DNA of 64,000 bases from assembly GCF_000429525.1 (NCBI RefSeq), contig NZ_AUCA01000002.1:1-64000 (forward strand), in the 5' to 3' direction. This document shows positions 1 to 7,977 of the stretch, in pieces. Under the pieces are notes generated by a model. The model was not told the origin of the DNA and searched no databases. It saw only the letters and a program-made list of their open reading frames with translations. Every line of letters begins with the position of its first letter. The stretch's first letter is position 1. The DNA is from Alicyclobacillus contaminans DSM 17975. Lineage in GTDB: Bacteria; Bacillota; Bacilli; Alicyclobacillales; Alicyclobacillaceae. The position numbers were made by a program, and so were the translations under genes.

Positions 1-161
1 CGTTCGCTGGATGTCCCGAAATGCCGATGGCGGGCCAGGCGAAGCTCTTCCAGCAGCAGCTTCACCTGCTTCTTCAACTCCGAGTTTTCCTGCTCCAGGG
101 TTGCGCAGCGCTGTTGCAGAGATTCAATTTGGTCGATGGTCACCGTCACTGTGTTTTCCAT
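1..161 (-). mobile_element. tnpC: IS66-family transposase TnpC, N-terminal fragment
   Basis: Read on the minus strand, 161 down to 1 encodes 53 residues that open with MENTVTVTIDQIESL, continue as a Gln/Glu/Leu-rich coiled coil, and end in LARHRHFGTSSE. That layout (leucine-zipper-like N-terminus followed by R-x-R-x-FG-x-SSE) is typical of the N-terminus of IS66 TnpC transposases. The gene runs off the window start, so whether the rest is intact cannot be seen. Its 5' end is immediately followed by inverted and direct copies of itself, so the upstream side of the element is rearranged. Family assignment is by recognition of the motif; the IS subgroup is not determined. Confidence 0.75.
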
Positions 162-363
162 GGTAAAGAGATTTCGACACAGCGGCCGAAATCTCTTTAC
201 CATGGAAAACACAGTGACGGTGACCATCGACCAAATTGAATCTCTGCAACAGCGCTGCGCAACCCTGGAGCAGGAAAACTCGGAGTTGAACTCCAGGGTT
301 GCGCAGCGCTGTTGCAGAGATTCAATTTGGTCGATGGTCACCGTCACTGTGTTTTCCATGGTA
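73..363. repeat. Triple inverted/direct duplication of the tnpC 5' end
   Basis: Bases 73-176 and 187-290 are perfect 104-nt inverted repeats around a 10-nt spacer. Bases 291-363 are a third, 73-nt copy identical to 93-165 and therefore in the original orientation. The plus-strand copy restarts the same reading frame (ATG at 202), but it is cut off after about 30 codons by the third copy. Copies alternate minus/plus/minus with clean junctions and no mismatches. This may be a genuine nested rearrangement at an IS end or a library/assembly chimera; the sequence alone does not decide. Confidence 0.9.
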
Positions 364-506
364 CATGATTGGATTCTTGGGGGATCATCTCGCAGAAGAG
401 GGCCTGGCGCTAGGTGTGCGCTATTTGACGCTCACGGTGCACAGATCAAGCACCACATCATCGACGACCACATTGTGAACGTCGTCATACAAGGGGAGTT
501 GTGTTA
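364..506. other. Unassigned stretch between IS debris and DUF5348 gene
   Basis: No recognisable gene. An open plus-strand frame enters from the duplicated IS66 segment and ends at the stop just before the DUF5348 start. Its last 20 or so residues are rich in His, Ile and Val and look protein-like, so this could be the 3' end of a gene truncated by the IS rearrangement. No family was recognised. An AAGGGGAG ribosome site at 491-498 belongs to the next gene. Confidence 0.3.
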
Positions 507-731
507 ATGAGGAGAGCGGTGTTGCGGTACGTCGAAGAATATGACCGTTGGTTTGCGAATGTTGGGAAGCAGATGACTGCCCTGCACTGCGGCGAGGGCT
601 TTCAGCTTCACATGGGGCGCCGAAAGGTAGACTGCCGAATCGAGATGGGGCGGACATGGTACGTCATCATGGGCGATGTTCCACTCGCGCTTATGAAGAA
701 CAAAACGTACTTGATCTCCATCAACATCTAG
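507..731 (+). CDS. DUF5348 family small protein
   Basis: The 74-residue product begins MRRAVLRYVEEYDRWF and contains the pattern ALHCGEGF, then a stretch ending TWYVIMGDVPLALM. Both match my recollection of DUF5348, a family of small Firmicutes proteins of unknown function often found in accessory or mobile regions. The ATG at 507 is chosen over the in-frame GTG at 501 because AAGGGGAG lies 8 bases upstream of the ATG. The gene sits between IS66 debris and the broken yyaL-like gene, which fits an accessory location. No catalytic residues are evident. Function unknown. Confidence 0.65.
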   Translation: MRRAVLRYVEEYDRWFANVGKQMTALHCGEGFQLHMGRRKVDCRIEMGRTWYVIMGDVPLALMKNKTYLISINI

Positions 732-938
732 TCAGTTCAACAATGCGGGCAGGGGGGCGACCTCCTTCCCGCCATTATTGACAATGAACCCATCATTTCC
801 GGGACAACTTACACCGTCAGATTTCGGATGCTATGCTCCGGCAGTAACAGATGGAACAGGCGACACCAGCGTGATAATGCGTCGATGTCATTTTTTACGG
901 CTATACTCAAAGTGAGAATACTTCGAGGAGGCTCGCCG
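732..938. other. Intergenic region before the broken yyaL-like gene
   Basis: No coding potential was seen. A TATACT at 902-907 could be a -10 element for the downstream gene, but no convincing -35 lies 16-18 bases upstream. The GAGGAGG at 925-931 is the ribosome site of the gene starting at 939. Confidence 0.3.
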
Positions 939-3087
939 ATGAGCGAACGAAAACCTAATCGGCTCATACACGAGAAGAGTCCATATCTGCTTCAGCACGC
1001 GTACAACCCGGTCGACTGGTATCCGTGGTCTCCGGAAGCGTTTCATAAGGCCAAACGTGAGAGTAAGCCAGTCTTTTTGTCAATCGGCTATTCGTAGCCC
1101 TGCGGGGCTACGAATATGCGTTTATTTTACCAAATACTGATGGGGCAATTTATCGACTTGTCACTGGTGTCACGTGATGAAACAGGAGTCGTTTGAAGAC
1201 GAAGAAGTAGCTCGCGTGTTGAATGAACACTTCGTGGCCGTCAAGGTGGACCGCGAAGAGCGGCCGGACATTGACCACATCTACATGACGGTCTGTCAGG
1301 CGCTGACCGGGCAGGGGGGCTGGCCGCTCACCATTGTGATGACGCCGGAGCAGCGGCCGTTCTTCGCGGGGACCTATTTCCCAAAGGAGCGGCGTTATGG
1401 TCGTATGGGATTGCTCGAGATTTTGCGCACCATTCACGCGCGCTGGACGGCCGATCCCGACGGAATCACGGCGGCGAGCCTGCAAATTCTGGCCCAACTG
1501 AAACCCGCGATGGAGAGCACGATGGAGGGGGATCCCGACGACAACTGGCTGGATGCGGCGTATGCCGGGTTTGTTGAAGCGCTCGACGAGACGTTTGGCG
1601 GATTTGGCGATGCGCCGAAGTTTCCCACGCCGCACAACCTGATGTTCCTGCTCCGCTATGGCCACGCTCGCCAAGAGAAGCACGCCCTCGAGATGGTCGA
1701 ACGGACGGTCCGGGCGATGTACCGAGGCGGTATATATGACCACGTGGGATTCGGCTTTGCCCGCTACGCGACGGACAGGGAGTGGCTGGTTCCCCACTTT
1801 GAAAAGATGCTGTACGACAACGCCTTGATGGCCATGGTGTGCACGGAACTGTACCAGATCACGCAGTCGAGAACCTACCGGCAACTCGCGGAAGACATTT
1901 TCACATACGTCTTGCGCGAGATGACCGATTCGGAAGGGGCATTTTACTCGGCACAGGATGCCGATTCTGAAGGAGAAGAGGGGAAATTCTACCTGTGGAC
2001 GCCCGACGAAATTGTGGAAGTCCTGGGTGAAGCGTTGGGACAGCGGTATTGTCGATACTACGACATTACTGAGGAAGGCAACTTTGAAGGCAGGAACATC
2101 CCCAACCGGATTGCAATCTCACATGAGTCGTTCTGCCAGGCTGAAGGGATAGATCCGTCGGCCTGGGCCGACGAGGTGCGGCGGGCAAACGAGAAGCTGT
2201 ACAACCACCGGACATTGCGGGTTCATCCGCATCGAGACGACAAAGTGCTGACCGGTTGGAATGGATTGATGATTGCGGCGCTGGCAAAGGCGGGAGCGGC
2301 ATTTGGCGAACCGAAATACGTGGATGCGGCAAAGCGAGCGCATGCATTCATTCAGAGTCGGCTGCGGACCCGAGAAGGGCGATTGCTGGCACGGTACCGA
2401 GATGGGGATGCCGCCCATCTTGCATACCTCGACGACTACGCGTTTCTCACCTGGGCCTGCATCGAGTTATACGAAAGCACATATGAGCCGTTGTATTTGG
2501 AACGGGCTCTCGAATTGCAGGAAGATGCCTTCCAATGGTTTTGGGACGACGAGAATGGTGGATTCTACTTTTACGGCCGGGATGCGGAAGCATTGATTGC
2601 CAGACCGAAAGAAATCTACGATGGCGCCACACCATCCGGAAATTCGGTGGCTGCGTACAATTTGGTGAGATTGGCCAGATTGACGGGCCGGACCCATTAC
2701 GAAGACTTCGCCAGTCGCCTCTTTTCCGCGTTTGCGGCGCAGGTCGGGCACTTTCCGATGGGGCACACGATGTTTCTCATGGCGTATCAGTTTGCAACGG
2801 GCGGAGCGCGAGAGATTGTGGTGGCGGATGCCGGAGACGGCCGTGCGCGGCAGCTATTGACCGCGCTGCAGCGCACCTTTTTGCCGAATGCAGTGGTGAT
2901 ACATCGTCCGACGACGGGGCCGGCGCTGAAAACCATGGTCCAACTGGCTCCATTCCTGGAATCGCAGAGGCCCATCGCGGACCGGACGGCGACCTATCTC
3001 TGCGAATACTTTGCGTGCGATCGGCCGATGGTGGATGTAACGGAGGCGCTGACACGAATCTGCACACCCGTTGATGGGGGGCAGTGA
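939..3087 (+). pseudogene. YyaL/SSP411-type thioredoxin-domain protein, interrupted
   Basis: The first part (939-1097) encodes a start typical of the DUF255/YyaL family: [20 protein letters not shown], then NPVDWYPW and PVFLSIGYS, then a TAG stop. The second part resumes at 1153 with STCHWCHVMKQESFEDEE and runs in one open frame to 3087 with the (alpha/alpha)6 cellobiose-epimerase-like remainder. In intact homologues GYS and CHWCH are contiguous, so about 61 bases were inserted between them, adding a stop and a frameshift. The CxxC active site is retained downstream. The 3' part could still be translated from GTG 1174 or ATG 1177, but would lack the N-terminal thioredoxin strand. Otherwise the full length (about 690 residues) is normal. 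Confidence 0.85.
1095..1155. mobile_element. Short palindrome-bearing insertion (PATE or IS200/IS605-end-like)
   Basis: This is the extra DNA that splits the yyaL-like gene. Its left edge forms a perfect 10-bp hairpin, TTCGTAGCCC (1091-1100) with GGGCTACGAA (1105-1114) and a 4-base loop. It is followed by an AT-rich tail with no coding capacity. TCG occurs at both junctions (1092-1094 and 1153-1155). Subterminal hairpins in very short elements recall palindrome-associated transposable elements and the ends of IS200/IS605 elements, but that classification is inference. Exact ends are uncertain by a few bases. Confidence 0.55.
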
Positions 3088-3478
3088 ATCAGCTTTTCAA
3101 ATACTTCCTTCCGAAATGGAAATGGACACGCTGCAATGGAGCGGTCGTGACGAGCGGGCGTCATCACGGATTGCTGACCGCTCCTTGCCATTGGAACCAC
3201 AACTCCGGAACCTGCGGCAATTTCTACTAGAAGTCCGAGCCGGAGTCTAGTAGTATGGACATAGGTCGGCTGGCTTTGTTCCGGCGCGACGCACTGCCTT
3301 GGCGAAGCCGGTGAATGCGCGTGCAGCGATTTGCCCCTCTCTGTGCCATCATGCTATCGGAACTTTTGCAATTTGTCATGGAGTGCGTAAAACGCCGTTC
3401 AGGCAAGGGTTGTTTGACTGCCACCTTCGGCAGCAGCTTGAGTGTTGACCGTGTGTTATCGATGAAGGAGGCGTCGAA
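3088..3478. other. 391-base intergenic region upstream of the glucosaminidase
   Basis: No gene was recognised. One inverted repeat is visible: CTACTAGA (3224-3231) with TCTAGTAG (3246-3253) around a GC-rich 14-base centre. It lacks a T-tract, so it is more like an operator or structured element than a terminator. AAGGAGG at 3465-3471 is the ribosome site for the GTG start at 3479. No confident promoter was found. Confidence 0.4.
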
Positions 3479-5926
3479 GTGAAAGGAAAGAAGTGGCTGA
3501 TGGCCGCACTCGCAATGGGGGTGCTCACGCCCGCAGGCGTTGGAGCCGTGACCCCGACCTACGTGTACGCGGCCATGCCGACACTGCAGTTGGGAGATAC
3601 GGGCGCGAGCGTGAAGACATTGCAGACAGCGCTCAATGCGAAAGGATATTCGTGTGGCACGCCGGATGGCGTTTTTGGAAAAGCGACGCAAAGTGCTGTG
3701 GAATCGTTTCAGAAGGATCATCACCTCACAGTGGATGGAGTGGTGGGACCGGCGACGTGGAGCGCGCTGGGATTGAGCGGATCGTCCACGGGGAGCGGCG
3801 GATCCACGTCCGGCAGCAGCGGATCACCCGGACAGAGAGACCTGCACAGCACGCAAATCTGGATGAACGGAAAACAGGTGAACAGTCCGATGGCGTTCGT
3901 CTGGAACAACACGACGTACATCCCCATCTGGTACGTGGAGCAGGCCCTCGCAACCATCAACATTCAGTCCACCTGGGACGGGACCCACTGGAACCTCAAA
4001 CTGCCGCAAGGGATGACGGCCAATTTCAGCAATCCGCCCATTGATGTGGGGACCGGTTCCCTGCAGATTGAAATCAATGGAAAACTGGTCAAGCGGGTGG
4101 ATGGCATTGTATACAAAGATCCGGCGACCGGCTATAAGACAACGACCACGTATATGCCGATTTGGTATGTGATGAACGAATTGCAACGAGTCGGCGTTGT
4201 GGAACCGACCGACTGGGATGGAACGAATTGGTATATGGCACAGCAGTCGACGCTGTTCACCGTGTACAACGCAAACGGAACCAAGGTGAAAGATTACTAC
4301 AGCAAGTCAGACGCGCAGGCGGCTGCTTCCACGGTGCCGGGCGCGGTAGTCAAAGACGGTTATGGAAACGTGGTGTACAAAGTTCCGGATTATCGCGCGT
4401 TCAGCGGCCCCGGACAGGTCGTTGGCGATTATACCTCTCAGCAGGCTGCGGCGGCGTCCATTCAAAACCAGCCTCAGGGATATGTGGTGGATGCATTGGC
4501 GAATATCGTCGTGCAGTATCCGGCCAACTACTATTATCTGAACGGAGACCAGTGGACAAGCAGTCAATCTGGCCCCACCGGTACGGCGGCGCCGACCTTC
4601 GCCACAACGGGTGAGAAATACCTCCTGGTGAACGGAAAGTACTACCTGTTGGTGACCACCGATGGTCATTACAGCGGGAAACTGGTGAGCACCAACAGTT
4701 CGGAGAACCCGTATCAGAATGTGGACCTCCGGTTCCCGGCGCCGTCGAGCGTGACCGCTTCGGTGATTGACCAGTGGTTGACCAGTCATTCATCGCCCCT
4801 GGCCGGACTTGGCGCTTCCTTCATTCGCGCGCAGAACTCATACGGCGTGGATGCCACCTATCTGGTCAGTCACGCCATCATCGAGACAGCCTGGGGGACG
4901 AGCTCCATCTATCAGGCGAAAAACAACCTGTTTGGATTTGGAGCTTATGACAGCAATCCCGCGGATTACGCCGGAACGTTTCCGTCCTCCGACTACGCGA
5001 TTCAATATGAAGCGTACTTCGTCCGGAATGATTATCTCGAGCCAGGATCAATGTACTATGTGACTCCGACCTTGGACGGAATGAACCAGCATTACGCCAC
5101 AGACCCGAATTGGTCTTCCGGGATTGCCAATGTGATGCAGCAATTTGTGACGGAAACGGGTGGGAAGGCGAGTGATTATCCGCAATACCCGCAGAACGTG
5201 CAGCCTCCCGTCAGTGCGGGAAAGGGGGAACCCATCTACCGGATGAACCACGCGACTGCGACGGTGTCCAGCAGTGCCATCGGCCAGTTGGGCGTGTTCA
5301 GTGATCCCGGAACCGGCTCCTCCAACATGTTCCCGGGTACGCAACAGGTGAGCGGCAGCTACAACATCAGCTCGGCGGTGAAAAAGATCCAAAGCCTGGT
5401 CGGCACGACGGCGGATGGTATATACGGCCCGATGACGAAGCAGGCGGTGGCCACGTGGCAGAGCCAGCATGACCTGAGTGCGACCGGTGTCGTCGATGCG
5501 ACCACCTGGAACACCATGTTCCCCGCCAACAACTATTTGCCGAACGGCACCAAACTCGTGGTGGACAGCATGGAACAGGGGTATCTCGCGAACTCCATTG
5601 TGACGGAATGGTGTCACGTGACGGCGAGCAACGGCGTGTCCGGATGGGTGGACGAAAACTATCTCACGTTTACCAATGTGTATCGCGCACAGGTGAAAGG
5701 AGGATACGATGCCACGGTATACGCCGGGGATTCACGCAGCAGCAGCCACTTGGATTCCGTGCACGTGGGGGATTACGTGGTGACCAATACACCGTCTCCG
5801 GATGGCGCAGGGATGATTCCTATTCTTTGGGTGAACCAGCAGACGGGTCAGCAGATGACTGCGTATTTGGACGGACAGGTCGTCCAATTGAGCAAACTGC
5901 CAGCGCCGACATCGTATCGAAAGTGA
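3479..5926 (+). CDS. Secreted multi-domain N-acetylglucosaminidase (cell-wall hydrolase)
   Basis: The protein is 815 residues with a GTG start 7 bases after AAGGAGG. A signal peptide (about 1-32) is followed by a peptidoglycan-binding-1 domain (about 36-100, ending DGVVGPATWSAL). Next come two repeats resembling copper-amine-oxidase-like stalk domains, each with Y-[IM]-PIWYV and WDGT-x-W. Two short Ala-rich repeats follow (about 255-350). A glucosaminidase domain spans about 440-565, with the likely catalytic Glu in AIIETAWG near residue 468. A second peptidoglycan-binding domain (about 630-682) and an SH3-like tail complete it. It should cleave the glycan backbone during wall turnover. Substrate preference is inferred from the domain. 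It is a single-gene unit, ended by a strong hairpin. Confidence 0.85.
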   Translation: MKGKKWLMAALAMGVLTPAGVGAVTPTYVYAAMPTLQLGDTGASVKTLQTALNAKGYSCGTPDGVFGKATQSAVESFQKDHHLTVDGVVGPATWSALGLSGSSTGSGGSTSGSSGSPGQRDLHSTQIWMNGKQVNSPMAFVWNNTTYIPIWYVEQALATINIQSTWDGTHWNLKLPQGMTANFSNPPIDVGTGSLQIEINGKLVKRVDGIVYKDPATGYKTTTTYMPIWYVMNELQRVGVVEPTDWDGTNWYMAQQSTLFTVYNANGTKVKDYYSKSDAQAAASTVPGAVVKDGYGNVVYKVPDYRAFSGPGQVVGDYTSQQAAAASIQNQPQGYVVDALANIVVQYPANYYYLNGDQWTSSQSGPTGTAAPTFATTGEKYLLVNGKYYLLVTTDGHYSGKLVSTNSSENPYQNVDLRFPAPSSVTASVIDQWLTSHSSPLAGLGASFIRAQNSYGVDATYLVSHAIIETAWGTSSIYQAKNNLFGFGAYDSNPADYAGTFPSSDYAIQYEAYFVRNDYLEPGSMYYVTPTLDGMNQHYATDPNWSSGIANVMQQFVTETGGKASDYPQYPQNVQPPVSAGKGEPIYRMNHATATVSSSAIGQLGVFSDPGTGSSNMFPGTQQVSGSYNISSAVKKIQSLVGTTADGIYGPMTKQAVATWQSQHDLSATGVVDATTWNTMFPANNYLPNGTKLVVDSMEQGYLANSIVTEWCHVTASNGVSGWVDENYLTFTNVYRAQVKGGYDATVYAGDSRSSSHLDSVHVGDYVVTNTPSPDGAGMIPILWVNQQTGQQMTAYLDGQVVQLSKLPAPTSYRK

Positions 5927-5947
5927 TGGATGGCGGTGATGTGAGAA

Positions 5948-5984
5948 GGGCGGGCTGTGCGAAGGCACGGCCCGCCCGTTTTAC
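5948..5984 (+). terminator. Rho-independent terminator after the glucosaminidase
   Basis: GGGCGGGCTGTGC (5948-5960) pairs with GCACGGCCCGCCC (5965-5977) over a 4-base loop with one G-T pair, followed by GTTTTAC. It lies in the 68-base gap between convergent genes. Confidence 0.85.
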
Positions 5985-5994
5985 GAGATGAGGC

Positions 5995-6903
5995 TCAGCG
6001 AAATGAGAGAAAGGTGGAGCAGAGAAAGCCCACAAACATCAGTGCCCCGAATCGGAGCAACAAAACGGAGATGCCCTTCATCGCCGGGTGCAGTTGCTTC
6101 GGCTCCGTATACCGGTAGTACTGCTTCACCACGTATGCGGCCGTCGGCACCGTCAGCAGAACCAGCAGTTCCCACGCGGTCAGCACGCCCAGGATGACGA
6201 GGACGAGCACAATCAGATAGGTGATGGCGAACACCGTCGCGAACAGAATTCGCCCTGCGTCGCGACCCAGCAAAATCACCAAGGTCCGCCGGCCGCCGGC
6301 TCTGTCCTGTTCCATATCACGGATGTTGTTTCCGAGCAGCAGCGCGCCAATCAACAGTCCGATGGGGATTGACGTGATGAACGCGTCACCCGTAATTTTC
6401 CCCGTTTCCACGTAGTAGGCGAGCAACACAATGACCGGTCCCATGGCGACGGCCGCAGCCAACTCGCCGAACGGCGTGTAGGCCAACGGCACGGGGCCGC
6501 CCGAATAGCAGTAGGCGACGCAGAGACACAATATGCCCACCACCGCCACCCACCACGACGTTGCTGCACAGATGTACACGCCGAGCAGTACGGCCAAGGC
6601 GACGAACAACCAAGCGAGTCGCAACACGACTTTCGGGTGAACGCCATCGCGCACGATGGTCCCCGCGATGCCGACCATGTTGTGATCATCCAACCCCCGA
6701 CGATAGTCGTAGTACTCGTTGAACATGTTCGTCGCGCTCTGAATCAAAATCGAGGCCAACAAGAAGCAGATAAATAAGGACGGCCGAAACTGGTTTTCCG
6801 ACACGGCAAGCCCTGTGCCAATAAGCACGGGTACCAAGGAAGCCGTCAACGTGAATGGGCGCAGCAGGCGCCACCAGACTGAGAATTGACTGCGGAGAGT
6901 CAC
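5995..6903 (-). CDS. menA: 1,4-dihydroxy-2-naphthoate polyprenyltransferase
   Basis: A UbiA-family membrane prenyltransferase of about 302 residues that attaches the polyprenyl tail to 1,4-dihydroxy-2-naphthoate, giving demethylmenaquinone. The Asp-rich diphosphate/Mg2+ motif is NMFNEYYDYRRGLDDHN near residues 59-75, and the second conserved motif is NIRDMEQDRAGGR. About eight or nine hydrophobic segments fill the rest. The GTG start at 6903 is chosen because GGGGGAGG lies 8 bases upstream; the longer frame from 6921 would run through that site. It is divergent from menB and the other men genes, so it belongs to the same pathway but a separate transcript. Confidence 0.93.
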   Translation of the reverse strand: MTLRSQFSVWWRLLRPFTLTASLVPVLIGTGLAVSENQFRPSLFICFLLASILIQSATNMFNEYYDYRRGLDDHNMVGIAGTIVRDGVHPKVVLRLAWLFVALAVLLGVYICAATSWWVAVVGILCLCVAYCYSGGPVPLAYTPFGELAAAVAMGPVIVLLAYYVETGKITGDAFITSIPIGLLIGALLLGNNIRDMEQDRAGGRRTLVILLGRDAGRILFATVFAITYLIVLVLVILGVLTAWELLVLLTVPTAAYVVKQYYRYTEPKQLHPAMKGISVLLLRFGALMFVGFLCSTFLSFR

Positions 6904-7010
6904 AATCGAAGCCTCCCCCACCTGTTAGTCTACCATCCTTCGATATTATCAAACGGGGGGCGGCCAGACAATGCGCAGGAATTGGTTAACTTTCGGGTGC
7001 CTATGGAGTT

Positions 7011-7019
7011 TGCTATACT
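7011..7019 (+). promoter_or_regulatory. Extended -10 promoter candidate for the men operon
   Basis: TGC-TATACT at 7011-7019 fits an extended -10 (TGN-TATAAT) with one mismatch, 71 bases before the menB start. No good -35 hexamer is present at 16-18 bases, which is tolerable for extended -10 promoters. Inference only. Confidence 0.5.
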
Positions 7020-7089
7020 GGATCTGGTTTGTGGTAGACAACCTGCTCGAGGGAACGCATAGATGGATAGACGGAGGCGTAGGACAGAC

Positions 7090-7908
7090 ATGTTGGACTG
7101 GAAAATTGTGAAACCGTATCAGGATATCATTTACGAAAAGGCGGAGGGCATCGCGCGTATCACCATCAATCGCCCGGAAGTACACAACGCCTTCCGCCCG
7201 GAAACGGTAAAGGAAATGATTGATGCGTTCAACCACGTGCGAGATGACGCAGAAACGGGTGTGGTTCTGCTGACGGGAAAGGGGGACAAGGCATTCTGCT
7301 CCGGGGGAGACCAGCGCGTGCGCGGAAACGGCGGCTATGTCGGCGAGGACGACCACGTGCCGCGCCTGAATGTCCTGGACCTGCAGCGACAAATCCGCGC
7401 ACTGCCGAAACCGGTCATTGCCGTGGTGGCTGGGTACGCCATCGGCGGCGGACATGTGCTGCATCTGGTCTGCGATCTCACCATCGCGGCGGACAATGCC
7501 CGTTTCGGGCAGACGGGGCCGAAGGTCGGCAGCTTTGATGCCGGTTATGGTGCAACGCTGTTGGCGCGGACGGTGGGACATAAGAAAGCCAAGGAAATCT
7601 GGTACCTGTGCCGCCAGTATTCCGCGCAGGAAGCATTGGAAATGGGATTGGTCAACACCGTGGTGCCCCTGGACAAGCTGGAGGAAACCTCCATTCAATG
7701 GGCGCGTGAAATTTTGGAAAAGAGCCCGATTGCCATTCGCTTCTTGAAAATGGCGTTCAATGCGGACACGGACGGTCTGGCTGGTCTGCAGATGTTGGCG
7801 GGAGATGCCACGATGCTGTACTACATGACGGATGAAGCACGGGAAGGGAAGAACGCGTTTCTCGAGAAACGCAAACCGGACTTCAGCAAGTTCCCGCGGC
7901 TGCCCTGA
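7090..7908 (+). CDS. menB: 1,4-dihydroxy-2-naphthoyl-CoA synthase
   Basis: A crotonase-fold enzyme of 272 residues that closes the ring of o-succinylbenzoyl-CoA. Crotonase landmarks are visible: [19 protein letters not shown] (oxyanion hole), [15 protein letters not shown], and [12 protein letters not shown]. The C-terminal [19 protein letters not shown] is typical of MenB. The ATG at 7090 gives MLDWK, matching the usual MenB N-terminus; an upstream in-frame ATG at 7063 would add nine residues starting with a basic MDRRRRR run and is less likely. It is the first gene of menB-menE-menF-menD-menH. Confidence 0.93.
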   Translation: MLDWKIVKPYQDIIYEKAEGIARITINRPEVHNAFRPETVKEMIDAFNHVRDDAETGVVLLTGKGDKAFCSGGDQRVRGNGGYVGEDDHVPRLNVLDLQRQIRALPKPVIAVVAGYAIGGGHVLHLVCDLTIAADNARFGQTGPKVGSFDAGYGATLLARTVGHKKAKEIWYLCRQYSAQEALEMGLVNTVVPLDKLEETSIQWAREILEKSPIAIRFLKMAFNADTDGLAGLQMLAGDATMLYYMTDEAREGKNAFLEKRKPDFSKFPRLP

Positions 7909-7923
7909 CCGGATTGCAAGCGG

Positions 7924-7958
7924 CGCCCCTCCTGTACAGGTGGGGCGGTTGGTTTTTT
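7924..7958 (+). terminator. Hairpin with T-tract between menB and menE
   Basis: CGCCCC (7924-7929) pairs with GGGGCG (7942-7947), with an inner CCT/AGG extension. GTTGGTTTTTTAT follows. It resembles a complete intrinsic terminator inside the operon, only about 20 bases before the menE start, so it may act as a partial terminator that lowers downstream expression. Confidence 0.7.
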
Positions 7959-7977
7959 ATTGGCGGGAGGTGTGAGG

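Noticed and set aside
73-363. CRISPR-like repeat array
   Set aside because: The repeats are long, few and in alternating orientation, without regular spacers. No cas genes are in the window.
136-507. A 123-codon plus-strand frame across the IS66 duplications
   Set aside because: It is a by-product of the duplicated segments joined to unrelated DNA; only its last part might be a remnant of a gene.
3224-3253. Terminator after the broken yyaL-like gene
   Set aside because: The inverted repeat has no T-tract on either side; it is noted only as a possible operator.
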